Assembly: GCA_014871665.1 (NCBI GenBank) | Contig: WGSL01000014.1 | Coordinates: 1 to 35,589 of the forward strand | DNA: 35,589 nt | Reading direction: 5' to 3' | Source: Collinsella sp. | GTDB lineage: Bacteria; Actinomycetota; Coriobacteriia; Coriobacteriales; Coriobacteriaceae | Shown here: positions 15,256-24,023 of the stretch, piece by piece | Position numbering within the stretch: position 1 is the stretch's first letter | How the letters are laid out: every line of letters begins with the position of its first letter | Program-made: the position numbers and the translations under genes | The notes under the pieces: model-generated | What the model was told of the DNA's origin: nothing | What the model saw: the letters and a program-made list of their open reading frames with translations, nothing else | Databases searched by the model: none

Positions 15256-15462
15256 GCGGTTGTTTTTCCGTCTCCGTTTTCGATGGTCGCTATATTACGC
15301 TAAAGTGCCCGCAGCACAAGCGACAAATTCAAATTTCTGAAAAGTTTTTTCATTACTTTGTGAAGCGTGGTGCAAATACGCACCATTCCTGCGAAAATAC
15401 GCTCGACTACTAGTTGATGGTTATAACGTCTGAAACAATCTCGAAACGAAAGGCGCATTTTT

Positions 15463-16290
15463 ATGCAAACTTACGAATCGGACGCCAACATCGGCAACAT
15501 TAAGATTCTCGCCGTCGATATGGACAAGACGCTGCTGACCGACGAGCGTGTGCTGCCCCAGGGTCTTGATGAGCGCCTGGACAAGCTCGCCGACGCCGGC
15601 ATCGTATTCTGCCCCGCCAGCGGACGTCCCGCCCCCAAGCTCGAGGAGATGTTCGAGGGCATCAAGAACCGCCTCGCCTTTTGTCCCGACAACGGAGCGT
15701 GCGTGATCTATCGCGGCAGCTATATCTATAAAAGCAATATTGACGTGGAGCTGTATCAGCAGGTCTTGAACCGTGCCTCGGAGGATCCTCGCGCTGTCCC
15801 CGTCCTGTGCTGCTTCGACGAGTTCTACGTGCTTGCCCGCGACCATCAATACCACGACGAGATCAGCGTCTACTACAACACAATCAACTACGTAGACAGC
15901 TTTGAGGGCATTGATTTCGAGTCCAACAAGATTTCGGTCTTCTTCCCCGGCTACGACGCCGAGCCCGCTTTCCGCGAGACCTATAGCCCCGAGTTCTCGG
16001 ACAAACTCTACGTCACCAACGCTGGGCGCGAGTGGATCGACTTTATGAACCTGGGCGTCGACAAGGGCGCCGGCGTCGCTCACCTGTGCGAGCACCTGGG
16101 CATCGATATTGCCGATGCTGCCGCCGTGGGCGACACCTACAACGACATCCCCATGCTGGAGCGCGTCGGTCACAGCTTTATCGTGGACAATGCCGAGGAG
16201 CACATGAACGCGCATGCCAAATGGCGCATTCCGAGCAACAACGACGGGGGCGTACTGACGCTCATCGACGCCATCTTGGCGGCTCGTTAA
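15463..16290 (+). CDS. Cof-type HAD phosphatase
   Basis: 275 residues, the size of the Cof/YidA subfamily (HAD class IIB). Motif I is AVDMDKTLLTD at residues 17-27; motif II is ASGRPAPKL; motif IV is GDTYNDIPMLERVG, typical of Cof proteins (GDxxNDxxM). A C2 cap lies between motifs II and IV. Likely a cytosolic sugar-phosphate or cofactor-phosphate hydrolase with unknown substrate. Start ATG at 15463 after GAAACGAAAGG. Divergent from the argG leader, convergent with polA across the long hairpin 16302-16431. Confidence 0.9.
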   Translation: MQTYESDANIGNIKILAVDMDKTLLTDERVLPQGLDERLDKLADAGIVFCPASGRPAPKLEEMFEGIKNRLAFCPDNGACVIYRGSYIYKSNIDVELYQQVLNRASEDPRAVPVLCCFDEFYVLARDHQYHDEISVYYNTINYVDSFEGIDFESNKISVFFPGYDAEPAFRETYSPEFSDKLYVTNAGREWIDFMNLGVDKGAGVAHLCEHLGIDIADAAAVGDTYNDIPMLERVGHSFIVDNAEEHMNAHAKWRIPSNNDGGVLTLIDAILAAR

Positions 16291-16301
16291 CGTGGCTCGT
16301 C

Positions 16302-16431
16302 GGACCTGGCCGGGCGAGACGGGTAAGTTTTTCGTTCGGTCAGGTCCTGGGCTCGCTCGGAAAGCACATTAAGTGCTTTCCGGCTCGTGCGGAATCTACG
16401 AAAAACTTACCCGCCTCGCCCGGCCAGGTCC
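16302..16431. repeat. Long nested hairpin, 34-bp arms
   Basis: Arms 16302-16335 and 16398-16431 are inverted copies with one mismatch (they begin GGACCTGGCCGGGCGA). Inside is a second perfect 10-bp hairpin CGGAAAGCAC/GTGCTTTCCG (16358-16382). It fills the junction of the convergent phosphatase and polA genes. It is much longer than a normal terminator. Comparable architecture occurs at 30298-30405. Confidence 0.8.
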
Positions 16432-16498
16432 TAGGGTGACTTGCTTGCCGCCTAGATGGCGTCTTGGCGTCTAGATACTTGGCTGAATAATTATGGAT

Positions 16499-16531
16499 GA
16501 AGGGAGTTCCTTGCTGAAAGGGACTCCCTTC
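16499..16531 (-). terminator. Hairpin 3' of polA
   Basis: GAAGGGAGT pairs with ACTCCCTTC, with further partial pairing inside. It has a poor T run on the minus strand (CATCCATAATTATT). Confidence 0.45.
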
Positions 16532-16564
16532 TGGTTTGGCTGCTTTGGACCTGTGGCTGTTTTT

Positions 16565-19315
16565 CTATTTCGCGTCGGCCCAGGTTATGCCGGTGCTGGC
16601 TTCGGCGATTAGGGGGACGCGGAGGTCTACTACGTGCTCCATGACGTCGCGGACCATGGTGGTTAGGCGCTCGACTTCGTCGATGGGGCACTCAAAGTCC
16701 AGTTCGTCGTGCACTTGCAGGATCATGTGGGCGGCAAAGCCTTCCTCTTCCAGGCGGCGGCTTACGCGGGCCATCGCGATCTTGATGATGTCGGCGGCGG
16801 TTCCCTGCATGGGATGGTTCATGGCCGTGCGCTCGCCAAAGCCGCGGAGTTGCGGGTTTTTGGCCTTGAGCTCCGGAATATGACGACGGCGGCCGTACAT
16901 GGTCTCGGCGTAGCCCGTCTGCTTGGCGCGTGCCACCACGTTGTCGAGGAACGTGCGCACGCCCGGGTAGGCCTCGTAGTAGCGGTCGATCATGTCGCGT
17001 GCCTCGGCCATCGAGATATGCAGCGACTGCGACAGGCCGTAGGCCTGCTGGCCATACACGATGCCAAAGTTCACGGCCTTGGCGCGACTGCGCAGGTCGG
17101 GCGTTACCTCGGACACCGGCACACCGAACACGCGCGCCGCCGTCTCGGCATGGAAGTCCTCGCCCTCGTTAAAGGCGCGCACCAAGTGCTCGTCACCTGA
17201 GAGATGCGCCAGCAGACGCAGCTCGATCTGCGAGTAGTCCACCGCCAAAAAGACGCTTCCCTCGCCTGCCGAAAACGCCGTCTTGACGGTACGACCCAGC
17301 TCCGAGCGCGTCGGGATGTTCTGCAGGTTCGGGTCGCTCGAGGACAGACGCCCCGTTGCCGTGATGGTCTGGTTGTACGTAGTGTGTACGCGACCGTCAC
17401 CACGGCGTAGCGGGCCCAGCGTGTCCAGATAGGTGGACTTGATCTTAGACTTCTCACGCCAGTCCAAGATCAGACGCACGATTTCGTGGTCACGCGCAAG
17501 GTCGCTCAGCACCTTGGCGTTGGTCGAATAATAGCCGCGCTTAGTCTTCTTGAGGCCCTTGGTCGGAAGCCCCATCACATCAAAGAGCACGTGCGACAGC
17601 TGCATGGGGCTGCCAATATTAAAGGTCTCGTCACCCGCCAGGTCGCGAATACTGCGCTCAACCTCGGTAATCTGGGTCGCCAGACCCTCGGACAGACTGT
17701 GCAGACGGTCGGGGTCCACGAGCATGCCCGCGCGCTCCATCTTGGCAAGTACCGGAACGAGCGGCATCTCGATGCCATCGAACACGTTGGCGGCATTCTC
17801 ACGGGCCATGCACTCGCGCAACGGTGCCACGAGCGCCAGCGTCAGAGCCGCAGTACGGGCGGCAGGCGCCGGAGCGTCCTCACCGGCACCCTCTGCGCCG
17901 CGCGCCGCAGGCAGCGCCATCTGCAGATACGTATCGGCAAGATATGCCTCATCGAACTCGGAGCGATCGGAATCCAGCAGATAGGCAGCGACCACGGTAT
18001 CGAAGATACGCGTGGAATCGGTAGCGAGCGGATCCATGAGCTCGGGCTCAGAAGAATCGACGGGCGAAAGCTCGTGCAACAGCGCCTTCATATCCGGGCT
18101 CGCCACGCGACCCTCCATAAACAGACGCGCGAGCACGCCGGCAATCACGCCGTGAACGAAGTTGAAGCCCTCAACCTCAGCCGCCGCACAGCTGTCGCCC
18201 TCCTCGAGCGCGAACAGGCCCTTGGACGTCGCCAACCACAGCGTGCGCGTCAGTCCAAAGAGCGCGCCCTCTTCCTTGTCGTCGTCCACCACGGCGGCGA
18301 CCCACTCGCCGGCATCAATCGCGCGGGAGACCTCAGCCGCAACGGCACCAAGCGCGTCGGCATCGCCGGCGGCTGCGCGAACCATAGCAGGTATCTCAAC
18401 CACACTGGAGGCAGCAGTAGCCCCGCCCTCGCCGCCGACCAGCGCCAAGAAACGGTTCTGCATGGCGGTGATACCAAGTGTGCCCAGCGCCGCGGACACT
18501 TCGTCGGCAGAAAACGCCGGGAAGGACGTTTCGTCAAAGTCGAGCTCGACGGGCGCATCGGTGCGAATGGTTGCGACCTTGCGGCTCAGCAGCGCATCGT
18601 CGATGTGCGCACGCAGGTTCTCGCCCATCTTGCCCTTGACCTCGTCGGCATGCGCGATGACCTCGTCCAAGCTGCCGTACTGTGCGATGAGCGCGCTCGC
18701 CTTTTTGGGGCCGATGCCCGGTACGCCGGGAATGTTGTCCGACGTATCGCCCTTTAGACCGTAAAAATCGGGCACGAGCGCCGGCGTAATGCCGTGATAC
18801 AGGTCGTCCACGCTCTCGGGCGTCATGATCGCCACGTCGGACAGGCCCTTGCGGGTCGAGACCACGTTGACGTGCTCGGTCACGAGTTGATACATGTCGC
18901 GGTCGCCGGTCACCAGCAGCATGTCGCAGCCGGCCTCTTCACCCAGGCGCGCCATGGTTCCCAGGATATCGTCGCCTTCCCAGCCCTCGGACTGCAGAAT
19001 CGGCACGTTGAGCGCGGTGAGCAGCTCCTTGATCATCGGAAACTGCGCATGCAGATCGGGGTCCATGGGCGGGCGCTGAGCCTTGTACTGCGGCAGCATC
19101 TCCATGCGCACGCGCGGCTTGCCCTTGTCAAACGCCACAACAACGCCGTCGGGATTAAAGGCGTCAATCATCTTGAGGAACATATTCAAAAAGCCAAAGA
19201 TCGCGTTGGTGGGACGACCGTCCGGCGCGTTCATGGTCGGCGGCACGGCATGGAAGGCGCGGTGCATGAGCGAGTTGCCGTCGATAACGGCAAAGGTGCG
19301 GCGCTTGTCAGACAT
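16565..19315 (-). CDS. polA: DNA polymerase I
   Basis: 916 residues. Residues 1-300 are the 5' nuclease domain (AVIDGNSLMHRAFHA, VAFDKGKPRVRMEM, GWEGDDILGTMA, GDTSDNIPGVPGIGPKKA). The C-terminal 400 residues are the polymerase with motif A DYSQIELRLLAHLSGD, motif B RSRAKAVNFGIVYGQQAYGLS and motif C LQVHDELDFE. The middle domain lacks the D-x-E exo I motif and the other 3'-5' exonuclease acids, so proofreading is probably absent, as in many actinobacterial Pol I. The ATG at 19315 (MSDKRRTFAVIDG) has GAGGT 8 bases upstream. The last 45 codons contain several A-ending codons (GTA twice, CTA, ATA) that are scarce elsewhere. Confidence 0.97.
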   Translation of the reverse strand: MSDKRRTFAVIDGNSLMHRAFHAVPPTMNAPDGRPTNAIFGFLNMFLKMIDAFNPDGVVVAFDKGKPRVRMEMLPQYKAQRPPMDPDLHAQFPMIKELLTALNVPILQSEGWEGDDILGTMARLGEEAGCDMLLVTGDRDMYQLVTEHVNVVSTRKGLSDVAIMTPESVDDLYHGITPALVPDFYGLKGDTSDNIPGVPGIGPKKASALIAQYGSLDEVIAHADEVKGKMGENLRAHIDDALLSRKVATIRTDAPVELDFDETSFPAFSADEVSAALGTLGITAMQNRFLALVGGEGGATAASSVVEIPAMVRAAAGDADALGAVAAEVSRAIDAGEWVAAVVDDDKEEGALFGLTRTLWLATSKGLFALEEGDSCAAAEVEGFNFVHGVIAGVLARLFMEGRVASPDMKALLHELSPVDSSEPELMDPLATDSTRIFDTVVAAYLLDSDRSEFDEAYLADTYLQMALPAARGAEGAGEDAPAPAARTAALTLALVAPLRECMARENAANVFDGIEMPLVPVLAKMERAGMLVDPDRLHSLSEGLATQITEVERSIRDLAGDETFNIGSPMQLSHVLFDVMGLPTKGLKKTKRGYYSTNAKVLSDLARDHEIVRLILDWREKSKIKSTYLDTLGPLRRGDGRVHTTYNQTITATGRLSSSDPNLQNIPTRSELGRTVKTAFSAGEGSVFLAVDYSQIELRLLAHLSGDEHLVRAFNEGEDFHAETAARVFGVPVSEVTPDLRSRAKAVNFGIVYGQQAYGLSQSLHISMAEARDMIDRYYEAYPGVRTFLDNVVARAKQTGYAETMYGRRRHIPELKAKNPQLRGFGERTAMNHPMQGTAADIIKIAMARVSRRLEEEGFAAHMILQVHDELDFECPIDEVERLTTMVRDVMEHVVDLRVPLIAEASTGITWADAK

Positions 19316-19481
19316 ATTGAATACCTCGCTTTGGGCTGGGCACGGTTTGCTCACACCAGTTTACACGCTCCCCGCCCCGCGGCCACCGCACATCAGGCTT
19401 CCCTGCCGCCGCGGGCCCGCGCGTGATACGATGGCTCACGGTACATCAACCAGCACGATCGATCCGAAAGGAGTCTGCGTC

Positions 19482-20879
19482 ATGGAACGTCCCTGCGCAT
19501 GGAAAAAGTACACGCCACAGCAGATCGAAGAGCTCGAGGAGCTTTGCCGCGGCTATAAGCAGTTTTTGAGCGAGAACAAGACTGAGCGCCTGTGCGTCAA
19601 GACCGGTATCAAGATGGCCGAGGAGGCGGGCTACGTCAATCTGGAGACCGTGATCTCCGAGGGCCGCGCGCTCAAGGCCGGCGACAAGGTGTACGCCGCC
19701 AACCACGGCAAGGACCTTATGCTCGTCAACCTGGGCACCGCCCCGCTCGAGCAGGGCTTTAACATCCTGGGCGCCCACGTGGACTCGCCGCGCCTGGACC
19801 TTAAGCAGAATCCCGCCTTCGAGGCCGGCGACATGGCCTACCTCGACACGCACTACTACGGCGGCGTCAAGAGCTACCACTGGGTAGCCTCCCCGCTCGC
19901 ACTCGTGGGCGTCATCTGCAAAAAGGACGGTACCACCGTCGACATCAATATCGGCGACAAGGCGGACGACCCGGTCTTTACCATCTCCGACCTGCTGATC
20001 CACCTCTCGAGCGAGCAGATGTCCAAGCCTGCCAAGGACGCCGTCGATGCCGAGATCCTCGACGTGATCGTGGGCGGTCGTCCCGTCAAGTTCGATGGGG
20101 ACGACAAGGACGCCCCCAAGGAGCCCGTCAAGCAGATGTTCCTGGACATCCTCAAGGAGCAGTACGACGTCGAGGAGGAGGACTTCCTCTCCGCCGAGAT
20201 CGAGGTCGTGCCCGCCGGCCCCGCCCGCGACATGGGCCTCGACCGCTCCATGATTTTGGGCTATGGCCACGACGATCGCGTCTGCGCCTACCCCTCCATG
20301 CTCGCCCAGATCGACGTCGCCAACGTGGAGCGCACGAGCATCACGCTCATCGTCGACAAGGAGGAGATCGGCTCCGTGGGTGCCACCGGTATGACGAGCC
20401 GCTTCTTCGAGAACACCGTCGCCGAGATCATGACGCTCGCCGGCGAGGATAGCCCGCTGGCCCTGCGCCGCGCACTCGCCCGCAGCCGCATGCTCTCCTC
20501 CGACGTGTCCGCCGGCTTCGACCCGGGCTATGCCGGCAAGTTCGAGACCAAGAACGCGGCCTTTATGGGTCGCGGCCTGTGCTTTAACAAGTACACGGGC
20601 AGCCGCGGCAAGGGCGGCTCCAACGACGCCGATGCCGAGTACGTGGCCCTCGTCCGCGACATCATGGACGAGGCCGGCGTGGACTTCCAGACCTGTGAGC
20701 TCGGTCGCGTCAACGCGGGCGGCGGCGGCACCATTGCCTACATCATGGCCAAGTATGGCATGAACGTCATCGACTCCGGCGTTGCCGTCCTGTCCATGCA
20801 CGCCCTGTGGGAGGTCGCCAACAAGGCCGATATCTACGAGGCCTACCGCGGCTACAAGGCCTTCATCGAGCGAGCCTAA
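19482..20879 (+). CDS. M18 family aminopeptidase
   Basis: 465 residues. Zinc-binding and catalytic segments of the M18 (aspartyl aminopeptidase) family are visible: GAHVDSPRLDLK (His99, Asp101), DKEEIGSVGATG (the paired glutamates), DVSAGFDPGY, and a C-terminal MHALWEV histidine. It is a cytosolic dimetal exopeptidase removing N-terminal residues; acidic residue preference is inferred from the family. Start ATG at 19482 with AAAGGAG 8 bases upstream; a -10-like TACGAT is at 19427-19432. The frame is open far upstream into the polA antisense strand, without support. It is followed by the terminator 20893-20966. Confidence 0.92.
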   Translation: MERPCAWKKYTPQQIEELEELCRGYKQFLSENKTERLCVKTGIKMAEEAGYVNLETVISEGRALKAGDKVYAANHGKDLMLVNLGTAPLEQGFNILGAHVDSPRLDLKQNPAFEAGDMAYLDTHYYGGVKSYHWVASPLALVGVICKKDGTTVDINIGDKADDPVFTISDLLIHLSSEQMSKPAKDAVDAEILDVIVGGRPVKFDGDDKDAPKEPVKQMFLDILKEQYDVEEEDFLSAEIEVVPAGPARDMGLDRSMILGYGHDDRVCAYPSMLAQIDVANVERTSITLIVDKEEIGSVGATGMTSRFFENTVAEIMTLAGEDSPLALRRALARSRMLSSDVSAGFDPGYAGKFETKNAAFMGRGLCFNKYTGSRGKGGSNDADAEYVALVRDIMDEAGVDFQTCELGRVNAGGGGTIAYIMAKYGMNVIDSGVAVLSMHALWEVANKADIYEAYRGYKAFIERA

Positions 20880-20892
20880 CCAACCCTTCATC

Positions 20893-20966
20893 AGTTGCGG
20901 TGAAATACGGACTAAACTGGCCCATAAACGGCCAAAACAGACCGTATTCCACCGCAACTTTTTTTG
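20893..20966 (+). terminator. Inverted-repeat terminator after the aminopeptidase
   Basis: AGTTGCGGTGAAATACGGACT and AGACCGTATTCCACCGCAACT are inverted repeats with two mismatches around a 26-base loop, followed by T7. It ends 15 bases before yaaA. The outer sequence matches the element at the window start. Confidence 0.85.
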
Positions 20967-20980
20967 GCAGAGGAGAGTTC

Positions 20981-21790
20981 ATGCTGCAGGTCATCATTTC
21001 GCCCGCCAAGCAGATGCGCGCGGCCCAAGATGCTTTTGAAGTCCTGGGCATCCCACCCTTTGTGCGCGAGACGGCTCGCCTCCACCGCGCACTGCTAGAT
21101 ATCGAGCGGAATGAAGGCAGCGGCGGCCTGCAGGCGCTGTGGAACGTGAGTGACAAACTGCTGGGGCCTTGCCTCAACACCCTGCATGAGTTCGGGCCCA
21201 TCCTGAAAAGCGGCGATCTCGACAATCCCGCACTCGCTCGCCACCTCTCCCCTGCCGTCATGTCCTATCACGGCATTCAATACCAGAGCATGGCACCCGA
21301 GGTGATGGATTCCGCGCAGCTCGCATGGCTGCAAGACCATCTGTGGATCCTCTCCGGCCTCTACGGGTGCGTTCGTCCCTTTCATGCCGTCGAACCGTAT
21401 CGGCTGGAGATGGGCGCGAAGCTCGCCGTTGACGATGCCCGAGACCTCTACGCGTTTTGGAGCGACAAGCTCGCGCGGGCTATCGCCCCGGCAGGCTCAA
21501 ACACCACGATCGTCAACCTCGCCAGCGTAGAGTATGCCAAAGCCGTTCTGCCCCACCTCGCGGGCGACGCCACGGCCGTCACATGCCTCTTTGGCGAGGG
21601 TATCCGCAACGGGAAGCCCATCCAACGGTCGACCGCCAGCAAAAAGGCGCGCGGCTCCATGGCGCGGTGGATGGCAGAAAACAAGCTCGAGGATGCAAGC
21701 GAACTTACCGCATTCAACATCGGCTATCGACACATCCCCGAGCTTTCAGACAAAAACACCCTGGTTTTCATGAACGCGCAGGCACAATAG
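20981..21790 (+). CDS. yaaA: YaaA family peroxide-stress protein (UPF0246)
   Basis: 269 residues; conserved UPF0246 blocks are IISPAKQM at the start, YQSMAPEVM, SGLYGCVRPFHAVEPYRLEMG, and FGEGIRNGKPIQRSTASKKARG-type sequence towards the C-terminus. In E. coli YaaA limits intracellular iron and damage under hydrogen peroxide, and it binds DNA; the same role here is inference. The ATG at 20981 has AGGAGAG 4 bases upstream. The terminator just before suggests that it has its own promoter within or downstream of the hairpin, or reads through. Confidence 0.9.
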   Translation: MLQVIISPAKQMRAAQDAFEVLGIPPFVRETARLHRALLDIERNEGSGGLQALWNVSDKLLGPCLNTLHEFGPILKSGDLDNPALARHLSPAVMSYHGIQYQSMAPEVMDSAQLAWLQDHLWILSGLYGCVRPFHAVEPYRLEMGAKLAVDDARDLYAFWSDKLARAIAPAGSNTTIVNLASVEYAKAVLPHLAGDATAVTCLFGEGIRNGKPIQRSTASKKARGSMARWMAENKLEDASELTAFNIGYRHIPELSDKNTLVFMNAQAQ

Positions 21791-21813
21791 ACCCGCCGTT
21801 TCCAAACACCTCG

Positions 21814-22335
21814 TTACTCCGCCAAGCCATCGGCCTTTGCAATCTCGCTCGTCGAGCCATCTTGGTAGGTAATCTTAACGTGCTCCACCTCGGATACCGC
21901 AGCGCCCGCCGGGGGCTCCAAGCGCCATTCCGTCAGCGCAATGTCCATGGTCGTGGGCACGTCCCCTTGATCTTTGAGCTTCACCGTCAGCGTTTTGAGC
22001 GCCGCGTCAAACGTCACGCGTTCGATTTCTTCGCCTGGAATGGACCCACCACTCAGCTGCAACTGCACAAACTCATCGCGCGGGTACCAATAATCGCCCG
22101 GAATGGCGAGCGTATTGGCATTACCGCCAGTACTCCTCACCGCCATAATCGGTAGGCTATCATCGGCCTCAAACTCCCAGGCAGCGCCGCCGCGACCGCC
22201 AAACGTCCAAATACAAAAGGCAATCACCAGCACGGCAAGCACCGCAAAGCCAATCGCGACCAACCCATGGTGCGCACGGCCCTCCTCGGCCGATATGTCC
22301 CATTGCGTCTCTCGATATAGATGCTTGTCTTCCAT
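21814..22335 (-). CDS. Membrane-anchored protein of unknown function
   Basis: 173 residues. About 22 cytosolic residues are followed by one hydrophobic helix (LVAIGFAVLAVLVIAFCIWTF, roughly residues 25-45) and an external domain of about 125 residues rich in beta-type sequence (WEFEADDSLPIMAVRS, ALKTLTVKLKDQGD, VEHVKITYQDGSTSEIAKAD). No signal-peptidase site is evident, so it should stay anchored. I do not recognise a family. ATG at 22335 with GGGGAGG 6 bases upstream. The frame runs far into the thiC antisense strand, which is a shadow. Divergent from the thiC riboswitch. Confidence 0.75.
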   Translation of the reverse strand: MEDKHLYRETQWDISAEEGRAHHGLVAIGFAVLAVLVIAFCIWTFGGRGGAAWEFEADDSLPIMAVRSTGGNANTLAIPGDYWYPRDEFVQLQLSGGSIPGEEIERVTFDAALKTLTVKLKDQGDVPTTMDIALTEWRLEPPAGAAVSEVEHVKITYQDGSTSEIAKADGLAE

Positions 22336-22404
22336 GTACGCCTCCCCACAGGCACGTTCGTTAGGCCAATCGTACCCATTCAGGCTATACTTGAGCCCAC
22401 TACA

Positions 22405-22498
22405 TAAACGGGGAGCTTGCAGGACAGGACGGCAGGCTGAGATTGGGCGCGCCCGCCCTGACCCGCAAACCTGATATGGGTAATGCCAACGAAGGGAG
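22405..22498 (+). promoter_or_regulatory. TPP riboswitch (THI element)
   Basis: The conserved thi-box cores are present in order: GGGGAGC, GGCTGAGA, GACCC, AACCTGATATGGGTAATGCC and AACGAAGGGAG. The last GGGAG (22494-22498) is also the best ribosome site for thiC, 8 bases from its ATG, so ligand binding would directly hide it. TPP should therefore repress thiC translation. Confidence 0.95.
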
Positions 22499-22506
22499 CC
22501 GTGCCA

Positions 22507-23841
22507 ATGAGCACACAGACCGAGTCCAAGCTTGTCACGCAAATCGACTTCGCCCGCGCCGGACAGATCACGCCGCAGATGAAGGAGGTCGCCGAGCGCG
22601 AGCATCGCGACCCCGAGTACATCCGCGAGCGCGTGGCCGACGGCCGCATCGCCATTCCCGCCAACATCGTGCATATCAAAAAGGGCATGCGCGCCTTTGG
22701 TGTCGGCGAGGGCCTGTCCACCAAGGTCAACGTGAACTTGGGCATCTCGGGCGACAAGGCCGATGCCGCCGAGGAATGGAAGAAGGTCAAGATCGCTGAG
22801 GACTTTGGCGCCGACGCCATCATGGACCTCTCCAACTCGGGCAAGACGCGCCAGTTCCGCCAGCAGCTCATCGACGAGACGCCGCTCATGGTAGGCACCG
22901 TCCCCATGTACGACGCCATCGGCTACATGGAAAAGCCGCTGGTCAAGCTCACCAAGGACGACCTGTTCGAGGTCGTGCGCGCGCACGCCGAGGACGGCGT
23001 GGACTTTATGACCATTCACTGCGGCATCAACAAGTCGGTCACCAAGACCTTTAAGGAGACCGGTCGCCTGATGAACATCGTCAGCCGCGGCGGCTCGCTG
23101 CTGTTTGGCTGGATGGAGGTCACCGGCAACGAAAACCCCTTCTACGAGTACTTTGACGAGCTGCTCGAGATTTGCCACGAATACGACGTGACGATTTCGC
23201 TCGGCGACTCCTGCCGCCCGGGCTGCCTCTACGACTCCAACGACGCCACCGAGACCGCCGAGATGATCGAGCTGGGCAAGCTGTGCAAGCGCGCCTGGGC
23301 AGCCGGCGTCCAGGTCATGGTCGAGGGCCCGGGTCACATGGCGCTTGACGAGATCGCCGCCAATATGAAGCTGCAGAAGCGTCTGTGCCACAACGCCCCG
23401 TTCTATGTGCTGGGGCCGCTGGTGACCGATATCGGCGTGGGCTACGACCACATTACCGCCGCCATCGGCGGCGCCATCTCCGCAAGCTCCGGCGCCGACT
23501 TCCTGTGCTACGTGACGCCCGCCGAGCACCTGTGCCTGCCCGACGCCCAGGACGTGCTCGATGGCCTCATGGCCACCAAGATTGCCGCGCACGCCGCCGA
23601 TATCGCCAAGAAGGTGCCGCACGCCCGCGACATGGACGACAAGATGGGCCAGGCACGCCGCAAGCTCGACTGGGACGCCATGTGGAAGTGCGCCCTCGAC
23701 CCGGTCACCGGCAAAAAACGCTACGAGGAATCCCCTGCCGCCACCGAGGGCACTTGCACCATGTGTGGCAAGATGTGCGCCGTCCGCACCGTCAACAAAG
23801 TGTTTGAGGGCACGACGATCGACCTCGGTATGGAGGACTAG
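22507..23841 (+). CDS. thiC: Phosphomethylpyrimidine synthase ThiC
   Basis: 444 residues, a radical SAM enzyme that turns aminoimidazole ribotide into HMP phosphate for thiamin. Typical segments are MRAFGVGEGLSTKVNVNLG, DAIMDLSNSGKTRQ, FMTIHCGI, GDSCRPGC, MVEGPGH and YVTPAEHLCLP. The C-terminal cluster cysteines are C417, C420 and C424 (CTMCGKMC), a CX2CX3C spacing, one residue shorter than the CX2CX4C of E. coli ThiC. It is also shorter than proteobacterial ThiC because it lacks the N-terminal extension. ATG at 22507, ribosome site inside the riboswitch. thiD follows 182 bases later with its own -10. Confidence 0.96.
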   Translation: MSTQTESKLVTQIDFARAGQITPQMKEVAEREHRDPEYIRERVADGRIAIPANIVHIKKGMRAFGVGEGLSTKVNVNLGISGDKADAAEEWKKVKIAEDFGADAIMDLSNSGKTRQFRQQLIDETPLMVGTVPMYDAIGYMEKPLVKLTKDDLFEVVRAHAEDGVDFMTIHCGINKSVTKTFKETGRLMNIVSRGGSLLFGWMEVTGNENPFYEYFDELLEICHEYDVTISLGDSCRPGCLYDSNDATETAEMIELGKLCKRAWAAGVQVMVEGPGHMALDEIAANMKLQKRLCHNAPFYVLGPLVTDIGVGYDHITAAIGGAISASSGADFLCYVTPAEHLCLPDAQDVLDGLMATKIAAHAADIAKKVPHARDMDDKMGQARRKLDWDAMWKCALDPVTGKKRYEESPAATEGTCTMCGKMCAVRTVNKVFEGTTIDLGMED

Positions 23842-23971
23842 CCTCTTCGCCGCAATCGCCTATAGGCTCGCCGCAGTACCTGCCAATTGTTAACTTGTGA
23901 ACATTTGCCTGCATTTGCGTAAAAATTACATCTCGCGCCCGGGTTCGGCATATCACCGGCCTGGGCATCTT

Positions 23972-23977
23972 TATAAT
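23972..23977 (+). promoter_or_regulatory. Candidate -10 of thiD
   Basis: A consensus TATAAT lies 46 bases before thiD. No good -35 is present 16-18 bases upstream, so the promoter is weak or activator-dependent. No second TPP aptamer precedes thiD. Confidence 0.45.
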
Positions 23978-24023
23978 GCTGGCTTAAAGACCCATTTGAA
24001 TCCGACCAGACAAGGGAGCGAAC

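Noticed and set aside
15045..15413. Plus-strand open frame of 122 codons upstream of the Cof-type phosphatase
   Set aside because: No ribosome site, no recognisable domain, and it overlaps the argG leader peptide and attenuator on the other strand, which explain the sequence better.
16565..19315. Loss of proofreading in DNA polymerase I as a novelty
   Set aside because: The degenerate 3'-5' exonuclease domain is common in actinobacterial and other Gram-positive Pol I, so it is noted only in the annotation.
19446..20957. Minus-strand open frame of 503 codons opposite the M18 aminopeptidase
   Set aside because: Antisense to a full-length peptidase with intact metal motifs; high-GC genes commonly leave such frames open.
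22336..23622. Extension of the membrane-anchored protein to 602 residues
   Set aside because: The extra part is antisense to thiC and its riboswitch; a good ribosome site precedes the ATG at 22335.
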